Positions 6,388 to 11,025 of a stretch of 11,025 bases of DNA are shown piece by piece (within the stretch, counting starts at the first letter, position 1; each line of letters begins with the position of its first letter). The notes under the pieces are model-generated. The model worked only from the letters and a program-made list of their open reading frames with translations, had not been told where the DNA came from and ran no database searches. The DNA lies in NCBI GenBank assembly GCA_041621405.1, contig JBFKAV010000121.1:1-11025 (forward strand), in the 5' to 3' direction. The DNA comes from JBFKAV01 sp041621405. GTDB taxonomy: Bacteria; Pseudomonadota; Alphaproteobacteria; Rhodobacterales; Rhodobacteraceae. The position numbers and the translations under genes are program-made.

Positions 6388-7788
6388 TCAGCTCGCGCGG
6401 GTGCGCCAGCTGTCGGCGTAGTTCTCGCGGGCCTCCTTCGCGTAGGGCGTAGGCGACACTCGCACCCGGATCTCGGCCTGCTTGTGCACCTCGGTCGAGG
6501 TCTTGCCGGTCGGCTCCGGCTCGCCCCAGCGCAGCGTCAGCACGTCGCCCACCTGCACATCGGCATCCACTACGCCGAGCGAGAGCATGCAACGCTCATT
6601 GTAGCTGTAGCCGTTGAACATCGACATGCCCATCATCTTGTCGCCCTTCATCACCATGTCGGCGCTGGTCGAGGCGTAGTTCGGCTGCGGGAAGTCGATC
6701 CACTTGTAAGGCGTTCCGTCCTCGAATCCCGAGGCGATCACCTTCAAGACGTCGTCGCGGTTCCACTCGAAGGTCACCTTCTTGCGGTGCTTTGCGCCCT
6801 TCATCTTCTCCAGCGCCGCCTTGCCGACGAAGTCATCCTTCTTCCAGCCGATGTAGAAGTCGTAACCCAGCTCGAACGGATTGACGTAGTAGTCCTCGAT
6901 GTTGTCGCTGACGAAGCTGCCACCGATCGCGCCTGCAGCCTCGTACATGTCGGCGCCCAGCCAGTCGCGGTAGTCCTTCAGCATGTCGTCCCCGGTGTAG
7001 ATCCCCGGCAACGGCGAGGGGATCCAGCCCGACTCAAGGGTGTTGGTGGAATAGGCGCGGCTGCCGCACGGCACCAGGTTCACGCCGGCGTCGCGGGCCG
7101 CCTGCATGATCGCCGAATGGATGTAGTGCTTGTCGGCGTAGGGGCCCCAGATCTCCAGCCCCGGGGCGCCCGACATGCCGTGGCGCAGCGCCTGCACGCG
7201 CTTCGAGCCGATGTTGATCCAGTCGACGTGGAAGAACTTGATCTCGGGGATCGGGCCGCCGTGCATCTTCTCGAAGATCTTCGGCGCGTCGGGGCCCTGG
7301 ATCTGGTAGCGGTAGTGCTCGCGCAGCACCCGCTCGCCTTCGGGACGGCTGGGCGAGCGCGGATCGTGGCGCAGCCGCACGTTCCACTTGCCCCAGGCAG
7401 CGGCGAACATCAGCCAGTTTGAGGTCGGCGCACGGCCGACCAGGATGTACTTGTCCTCGCGCTCGCGGAAGATGATGTGGTCGCCGATCACGTGGCCATT
7501 CGGGGTGACCGGCACGAAGTGCTTGGCGCGGTTGAGGTCGAAGTTCTTGAACGAGTTGATGCCGTGGTGGCTGAGAAACTCGGTCGCCTGCGGCCCCTCG
7601 ACGATTACTTCGTCCATGTGGTGGCTCTGGTCGAACAGGACCGCGCTGTCGCGCCAGGCCCGCTGCTCGTCGCGCCAGTTCGAGAACTCGGCGGCCACCA
7701 CAGGGTATACATACATCCCGATCTTCGAGTTGCGGAGCATCTCGACCGGGTTCTTGTGCTTGGCGATCACGTCGGACAGGCTGGGCAT
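6388..7788 (-). CDS. tetrahydrofolate-dependent O-demethylase-like protein, LigM/DesA subfamily of GcvT, 466 aa
   Basis: Belongs to the aminomethyltransferase (GcvT) fold family that moves a one-carbon unit to tetrahydrofolate. The long N-terminal block (HKNPVEMLRNSKIGMYVYPV, then NWRDEQRAW and LFDQSHHM at 51-58) and the length match the aromatic O-demethylases LigM and DesA of Sphingobium (about 470 aa) rather than GcvT (about 370) or DMSP demethylase DmdA. Features in order: SHHM with H57, GRAPTSNW (118-125), YQIQGPDAPKIFEK (161-174), SRAYSTNTLESGWIPSPLPG (243-262) and a C-terminal barrel ending near residue 446. Y246 and H57 fall about where LigM has its catalytic Tyr247 and His60; that match is from memory, not an alignment. 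No signal peptide. The ribosome site GGAGACTCCAGA precedes the ATG. The gene lies 20 bp after the regulator and before the transporter, which makes the imported acid its likely substrate. S- or N-demethylation remains possible. Confidence 0.87.
   Translation of the reverse strand: MPSLSDVIAKHKNPVEMLRNSKIGMYVYPVVAAEFSNWRDEQRAWRDSAVLFDQSHHMDEVIVEGPQATEFLSHHGINSFKNFDLNRAKHFVPVTPNGHVIGDHIIFREREDKYILVGRAPTSNWLMFAAAWGKWNVRLRHDPRSPSRPEGERVLREHYRYQIQGPDAPKIFEKMHGGPIPEIKFFHVDWINIGSKRVQALRHGMSGAPGLEIWGPYADKHYIHSAIMQAARDAGVNLVPCGSRAYSTNTLESGWIPSPLPGIYTGDDMLKDYRDWLGADMYEAAGAIGGSFVSDNIEDYYVNPFELGYDFYIGWKKDDFVGKAALEKMKGAKHRKKVTFEWNRDDVLKVIASGFEDGTPYKWIDFPQPNYASTSADMVMKGDKMMGMSMFNGYSYNERCMLSLGVVDADVQVGDVLTLRWGEPEPTGKTSTEVHKQAEIRVRVSPTPYAKEARENYADSWRTRAS
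7704..7711. promoter_or_regulatory. near-match to the operator inside the demethylase gene
   Basis: GGTATACA on the plus strand matches the TGTATACA operator at 7 of 8 positions. It falls in codons 25-28 (ATG TAT GTA TAC on the coding strand), where TAT and GTA are unusual choices in this GC-rich gene. It might be an auxiliary operator or chance, since MYVY largely dictates the sequence. Confidence 0.2.
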
Positions 7789-7808
7789 TCTGGAGTCTCC
7801 TTCGCGGT

Positions 7809-8543
7809 TCAGCTGGCGGCCACGAGCGACAGCCCGGGCAGGCGGGTGGCGAGCTTCGGCCCGCTTTTGATCACGTGTTCGAGGTTCTGCCGCGCCAGCC
7901 GCGCATGCTCGCGCGCCAGCGCCTCGGCGCGGGCGCCCTCGCGGGCGCGGACCGCCGACAGGATCGCCCGGTGCTGCTCCTGCGCGCGCGGCAGCGAGGC
8001 CTGGAAATCGGGGATGAACTCCTGGCCCTGCAGGAAGGCCGACGGCGAGGCGAGCGGCAGCCGGCTCACCCGCTCCGCCTCGCGCAGTACCACCGCGCTG
8101 CCGGAAAGCTCGGCGATGATCCGGTGGAAGGCTGCGTTGTGCTCGACATAGGAGTCGAAGTCGATGCCGCCCGCGCCGGAAAGCGCGAGGTCGATGGCTT
8201 CAAGGATCTCATCGGCGCGCTGCATCAGTGCCGGGTCGGCGCCGCGCTCGGCAGCGAGTCGCGCGGCGGTGCCCTCGATCACGCCGCGGATCTCGATGGC
8301 GTCGAGGATGTCGTCGACGGTGAAGCTCGCCACCCGGCAGCCACCGCTCTGGATCCGCTCGAGCAGCCCTTCCGAGACCAGTCGGTCCATCGCCTGCCGC
8401 AGCGGCGTGCGCGAGATGCCGAGCCGCGCGGCGAGCGCGATTTCGGGCAGCCGGGCATTCGGCTCGAAGGCGCCGTCGAGCACGAGCGCGCGGAGCCCGA
8501 GAATCGCCTTGTCGACCTGCGAGTTGCGCTCGTCGCGCGCCAT
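7809..8543 (-). CDS. GntR-family transcriptional regulator with FCD ligand domain, 244 aa
   Basis: A DNA-binding repressor-type regulator of the FadR/FCD subfamily. The winged helix-turn-helix is at residues 8-75, with the recognition region LGISRTPLRQAMDRLVSEGL (41-60). The all-helical FCD domain runs from about 80 to 225. N136, H140, H191 and H213 stand where this subfamily often carries metal ligands, which usually contact a carboxylate effector. I chose the ATG at 8543 because GGAGGATTGC stands directly before it; an upstream in-frame start at 8594 would lie near the promoter's inferred transcription start and has no ribosome site. It is the first gene of the catabolic operon and is preceded by two TGTATACA palindromes, so it probably represses its own operon and is released by the transported acid or a product of it. 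Confidence 0.92.
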   Translation of the reverse strand: MARDERNSQVDKAILGLRALVLDGAFEPNARLPEIALAARLGISRTPLRQAMDRLVSEGLLERIQSGGCRVASFTVDDILDAIEIRGVIEGTAARLAAERGADPALMQRADEILEAIDLALSGAGGIDFDSYVEHNAAFHRIIAELSGSAVVLREAERVSRLPLASPSAFLQGQEFIPDFQASLPRAQEQHRAILSAVRAREGARAEALAREHARLARQNLEHVIKSGPKLATRLPGLSLVAAS

Positions 8544-8592
8544 GCAATCCTCCGGGGCAGCCCGCGCCTCCCTGTGGCCGGACCGCCTAGGC

Positions 8593-8622
8593 AAAGTAGC
8601 TCTGTATACAATTTGCTGTCAA
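8593..8622 (-). promoter_or_regulatory. promoter of the regulator-demethylase-TRAP operon
   Basis: On the minus strand TTGACA (8617-8622) is a perfect -35 box. TACTTT (8593-8598) follows after an 18-bp spacer as a weak -10. Transcription would start near 8585, giving a leader of about 40 bases before the regulator ATG. The proximal operator occupies the spacer, so bound repressor and RNA polymerase should exclude each other. Confidence 0.6.
8599..8610. promoter_or_regulatory. proximal operator, TGTATACA palindrome
   Basis: The palindrome TGTATACA (8603-8610), within GCTCTGTATACA (8599-8610), lies in the -35/-10 spacer of the operon promoter. TGTATACA-type palindromes are usual targets of FCD-type GntR regulators, and the regulator gene is the next gene downstream. 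The same 12 bases occur inverted at 8666-8677. Confidence 0.7.
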
Positions 8623-8665
8623 TGCAGACTTCTCTGCCTCAGCGGTGAGCTGTTGTTGTAGTTCC

Positions 8666-8677
8666 TGTATACAGAGC
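8666..8677. promoter_or_regulatory. distal operator, inverted copy of the first
   Basis: TGTATACAGAGC is the exact reverse complement of the 12 bases at 8599-8610. Centre-to-centre distance of the two palindromes is 63 bp, six turns of B-DNA at 10.5 bp per turn, so both sites face the same side of the helix. It lies 44 bp upstream of the -35 box and just after the stop of the nitroreductase gene. Confidence 0.65.
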
Positions 8678-8700
8678 GTGCGGCGGATCGAGATTTCCGT

Positions 8701-9495
8701 TCAATCGATTTTTGCCGCGTCCTTGTACATGACGCGGTGTCGACGGGCCTTGATCCAGTCGGCGAGCTCGGCATCCGACATCAGGTACCGCCCGTCATAG
8801 CGGTCCCGATGGGCGATCTCCTCCATCGGCCGGCGCCAGCGCTTGTAGGGCTTCGCCGCGGGCGGGCCGAAGAGGAAGATGTCGAGCACCGAGATCTGCT
8901 CGGGGATGCCGAGGAGCGGCCGCATCGCTCGTTGCGCTTCCTCCTGTCCGATCGCGGTGACCCACCAGACGCAGTAGCCGAGAGCGGCGGCGGCGAGATG
9001 CGCCGACATGGTGGCGGCTGCAACAGATTGCAGCAGGATGCGCTCGGCGTTCTCCTTGTACATCCGGTCGCGCTCGGAGCCGTCGCCCAGCACCGGGAAG
9101 GCGTTGACCCAGCGCATGTCGGAGCAGACCACGATGAACCCGGGCGCGGTGGCGAGCCCGCGGTAGTCCGGTGTGGGGAACTTCATCCCCGCCTTGGCAC
9201 GAAAGCGTTGCTCGGCGACGAAGTAGTCCGAGATTTGCCGCTTCACCTCCGCGTCGCGGACGATGACGAATTGCCAGGGCTGGGCATTTGCCCCCGAGGG
9301 CGCGTGGCGCGCGGCCTCCAGGATCATCTCGACATGGGCCTCGGGGACCACGTAGTCGGGATCGAACTTTCGCACCGTGACGCGGTTTTTCATGGTGTGG
9401 ATCAGCGCCTCGTAGCGGCTGGTATCGCCGATCTCGGGCAGATTGACCTCGGCTTCCGCCTCGGCGAGGTCGACGGCGGGTGTGGTGTCGGTCAT
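8701..9495 (-). CDS. nitroreductase-family FMN oxidoreductase, 264 aa
   Basis: A cytoplasmic flavin enzyme of the nitroreductase superfamily. FMN-binding motifs are RVTVRKF (38-44) and PSGANAQPWQF (66-76); a later LLGIPEQ (194-200) is also typical. It is longer than the common 190-220 residues, with about 30 acidic N-terminal residues and a C-terminal tail (KRWRRPMEEIAHRDRYDGRY at 218-237) found in one branch of the family. Members reduce nitro groups, quinones or enones, dehalogenate, or cleave rings, so the reaction cannot be named. The start at 9495 has a strong GGGAGGA ribosome site that is sealed in a hairpin. The gene lies on the same strand as, and directly upstream of, the regulator operon, but the operators and promoter between them suggest separate transcription with possible read-through. 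It may act on the same aromatic substrate; that is inference. Confidence 0.88.
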   Translation of the reverse strand: MTDTTPAVDLAEAEAEVNLPEIGDTSRYEALIHTMKNRVTVRKFDPDYVVPEAHVEMILEAARHAPSGANAQPWQFVIVRDAEVKRQISDYFVAEQRFRAKAGMKFPTPDYRGLATAPGFIVVCSDMRWVNAFPVLGDGSERDRMYKENAERILLQSVAAATMSAHLAAAALGYCVWWVTAIGQEEAQRAMRPLLGIPEQISVLDIFLFGPPAAKPYKRWRRPMEEIAHRDRYDGRYLMSDAELADWIKARRHRVMYKDAAKID

Positions 9496-9500
9496 CGGGG

Positions 9501-9519
9501 TCCTCCCTCATCGGGAGGA
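9501..9519 (-). promoter_or_regulatory. hairpin covering the nitroreductase ribosome site
   Basis: In the mRNA, UCCUCCC (9519-9513), loop GAUGA, then GGGAGGA (9507-9501) form a perfect 7-bp stem, and the AUG follows five bases later. The 3' arm is the Shine-Dalgarno sequence itself, so the folded leader would hide the ribosome site. Just upstream the leader also carries two direct copies of GGCCGGAC (12-bp period, 9533-9552). Confidence 0.5.
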
Positions 9520-9581
9520 GTGTAGCACGGCGGTCCGGCCGTGAGTCCGGCCCGGGCGTCGCGCTGCCCTTGGATCCAGGA

Positions 9582-9597
9582 TGTCAAACGGTAGACA
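9582..9597. promoter_or_regulatory. imperfect inverted repeat upstream of the nitroreductase gene
   Basis: TGTCAAAC and GGTAGACA match as inverted arms at 6 of 8 positions. On the minus strand the first arm contains TTGACA (9582-9587), a possible -35 box for the nitroreductase gene, though no good -10 follows at 16-18 bp. It is a weak operator candidate. Confidence 0.25.
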
Positions 9598-9615
9598 GTG
9601 GGGGCGCCCCGCGCC

Positions 9616-9903
9616 TCAGTGACGCCAGCGCCCCATTCCGCACCAGAGCCGCGACAGCTGCCACTTCACCTCGTCCGGACCTTCGTCGAACTCGCCGCCG
9701 AAGCACTGGATTGCGCTTTCGATCGCCCGCTCGCCTCCGATCAGGGCGATGGTCACGCCGGAGCGGTGCAGGCGCTGGTAGTCCGGGTCGCGCGCGAGCT
9801 CCTGGTCGGTGCGCGACTGGCCTCTTTCCTGCAGCCGGCAATAGGCTTCGCGCGCGTCGAGGATCGCCTCGAAGAGCTTTGAATAGTCGATTTCCCTGTT
9901 CAT
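9616..9903 (-). CDS. small cytoplasmic protein of unknown function, 95 aa
   Basis: I do not recognise the family. It begins MNREIDYSKLFEAILDAREA, is charged, has no signal peptide or membrane helix, and holds three cysteines (C22, C67, C88). A glycine-containing hydrophobic stretch at 49-57 (GVTIALIGG) breaks the helical profile, and the C-terminus is rich in Trp and Arg (RLWCGMGRWRH). I prefer the ATG at 9903 to the one at 9933: a TATAGT -10-like sequence on the minus strand (9942-9947) would place the transcript start near 9935, giving a leader of about 30 bases for 9903 and none for 9933. Neither start has a strong ribosome site. It is divergent from the kinase gene and 120 bp upstream of the nitroreductase gene. 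Confidence 0.65.
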   Translation of the reverse strand: MNREIDYSKLFEAILDAREAYCRLQERGQSRTDQELARDPDYQRLHRSGVTIALIGGERAIESAIQCFGGEFDEGPDEVKWQLSRLWCGMGRWRH

Positions 9904-10159
9904 GGCACCAGGCCCCGTCTGGTCGACTCCCATTGGTGACGACTATACCAAGGATCGGGCAGGGACGGGGCGAAGGCGTGGCAAGACTGAAGCATTCCGG
10001 TGGCGGGCGGGGCGGGCTTGAGGCTGGGACCTCCCCCGCGACGGTGCCCGGAATCGCCTGCGGGGCTTGCGATCCGGCGCCGGCTGGACAAAGGTCTGAG
10101 GCGGTGACGGACGGGGCCCGCCCCCTCCGGCGCGGCGTTGCAGGGCGATACCGAAAGAG

Positions 10160-10795
10160 ATGACGGCGGACACCGACCCCGAGGCACTGGCGCGTCACCT
10201 GATCGCGCTCGATCCCGGCCGGCGGGTGCTCTGCGCCATCGCCGGCGCCCCGGGATCGGGGAAGTCGACGGTGGCCGAGGCGCTGGTCGGGCAGATGAAC
10301 GCGCTCGAGCCCGGCGCCGCCGCGCTGCTGCCGATGGACGGCTTCCACTACGACGATCTCTACCTCGTGGCGGCCGGGCTCCGTCCGCGCAAGGGCGCGC
10401 CTGAGACCTACGACGTGGACGGCCTGAGGCACGTCCTGATCCGGCTCCGCGCCAACGACGAGCCTTCGGTCGCGGTGCCGGTCTTCGACCGCGACATCGA
10501 GATCGCCCGCGCCGGCGCAAGGCTGATCCCGCAATCGGTGCGGGTGATTGTGGTCGAGGGCAATTACCTGCTGCTCACCCGCCCGCCCTGGAACGCGCTC
10601 CGGCCGCTCTTCGACGTCAGCGTCCTGCTCGACGTTCCCGAGGAGGAACTCCGCGCCCGCCTCAACCGGCGCTGGACGCACTACAAGCTCACACCCGACG
10701 AGATCGCGTGGAAGCTCGACGGAAACGACCTGCCCAACAGCCGCGTGGTCCGAAAAGAGAGCGGCCCGGCAGATTTTCGCATCGCTCCGGCGCCA
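10160..10795 (+). CDS. P-loop sugar/nucleoside-type kinase; stop codon apparently lost
   Basis: A cytoplasmic ATP-dependent kinase of the uridine kinase/pantothenate kinase-like family that includes YggC and FrcK, the latter encoded with fructose ABC transporters in rhizobia. Motifs in order: Walker A GAPGSGKST (29-37), LPMDGFHYDD (57-66), RKGAPETYD (77-85), VPVFDRD (106-112), VVEGNYLLL (131-139) and GNDLPNSRVV (188-197). The tail ESGPADFRIA (200-209) is where the family normally ends, so about 212 residues would be full length. No in-frame stop follows before the window edge. The codon at 10796 that would complete an ATGA overlap with the next gene is TGC, so the formal frame runs on out of frame through that gene. 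The coordinates given stop at this expected end. The ribosome site is weak (GAAAGAG). The phosphorylated sugar cannot be determined. Confidence 0.8.
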
Positions 10796-11025
10796 TGCGC
10801 GCCGGTCCGGGCGAGATTGCCGTCCTCGACATCGGCAAGACCAACGTCAAGCTCTCGGTCGCCGACCGTGCCGGCACCGTGCTGGACGCGCGCTCGCATG
10901 CCAATCCCACCCGCCCAGGCCCGCCCTGGCGCCACCACGACCTTGCGACCCTCTGCCCCTGGGTGGCCGAATGCCTCGCGGCACTCTGCCGCCGCCACCC
11001 GATCGGCCACCTGGTGCCGGTGGGG
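10795..11025 (+). CDS. FGGY-family carbohydrate kinase, N-terminal part (partial)
   Basis: The first 77 codons of a sugar kinase that runs off the right edge. The start MRAGPGEIAVLDIGKTNVKL carries the FGGY phosphate-1 motif (D-I-G-K-T-N), in the variant seen in rhamnulokinase- and fuculokinase-like proteins. The ATG at 10795 lies right after the conserved end of the P-loop kinase and in a different frame, suggesting the two were meant to overlap and be translated together. There is no separate ribosome site beyond the end of the upstream gene. Two kinases in a row point to a sugar-use operon whose transporter is probably outside the window. Confidence 0.85.
   Translation, partial: MRAGPGEIAVLDIGKTNVKLSVADRAGTVLDARSHANPTRPGPPWRHHDLATLCPWVAECLAALCRRHPIGHLVPVG

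Noticed and set aside
5359..7422. Plus-strand open frame of 687 codons
   Set aside because: Antisense to dctP and the demethylase gene, both of which have clear family motifs and strong ribosome sites. The His/Arg/Val-rich product is a reading-frame shadow.
8624..8637. Small inverted repeat GCAGA-CTTC-TCTGC as a terminator or third operator
   Set aside because: The stem is only 5 bp with no T run, and it does not resemble the TGTATACA operators; probably chance.
9601..9610. Palindrome GGGGCGCCCC as a terminator
   Set aside because: It has no loop and no T run; such GC palindromes are common in DNA of this composition.
9584..10681. Minus-strand open frame of 365 codons
   Set aside because: It covers the divergent promoter region and runs antisense to the P-loop kinase, which has all its motifs in order on the plus strand.
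10750..10777. Programmed frameshift fusing the two kinases, at AAAA (10753-10756) or TTTT (10774-10777)
   Set aside because: Neither run fits a known slippery heptamer, and the kinase frame stays family-like beyond both (PADFRI). A lost stop at the ATG overlap is simpler.

Overview
The window reads as chromosomal or large-replicon DNA of a GC-rich alphaproteobacterium, most likely of the Rhodobacterales. Pointers are the very GC-rich third codon positions, strong GGAGG-type ribosome sites, a complete TRAP transporter, a CBS-domain protein typical of the group and a cluster of GANTC (CcrM-type) sites. This is inference from content; no rRNA or tRNA is present to place it.

Left part (1-1021): the first codons of a leftward gene leave the left edge. 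They are divergent from a small secreted protein (239-484). That gene converges on a two-CBS-domain protein (590-1021, minus), and two hairpins fill the gap between them. A 19-bp perfect palindrome lies upstream of the CBS gene.

Region 1022-2404 is about 1.4 kb without a convincing gene and is visibly less GC-rich than its surroundings. It holds DnaA-box-like and IHF-like sequences, five CGCAAG and five TTCGGA copies in one short stretch, and seven GANTC sites in 245 bp. A possible 62-codon ORF (2405-2593) follows and ends in the same CTAG as the convergent dehydrogenase gene.

The core (2590-8543, minus) reads as one catabolic operon: GntR/FCD regulator, LigM/DesA-like folate-dependent demethylase, TRAP transporter (DctP, DctQ, DctM), then a 6-phosphogluconate-dehydrogenase-like oxidoreductase with a DUF1932-type C-terminus. 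Genes are tightly packed (20 bp, 42 bp, 0 bp, a 4-bp overlap, 82 bp). The promoter in front of the regulator has a perfect TTGACA -35 box. One TGTATACA operator lies inside its spacer and a second lies 63 bp away centre to centre. The simplest model is uptake of a methylated (probably methoxylated) carboxylate, methyl transfer to tetrahydrofolate, and further oxidation, with the ligand inducing through the regulator. A nitroreductase-family gene (8701-9495) lies immediately upstream on the same strand, with its ribosome site inside a perfect hairpin.

Right part (9616-11025): a small protein of unknown function (minus) is divergent from a P-loop sugar/nucleoside-type kinase and the start of an FGGY carbohydrate kinase (plus), presumably the beginning of a sugar-use operon. 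The P-loop kinase has no stop codon in the window: where an ATGA overlap would be expected, the sequence reads ATGC.
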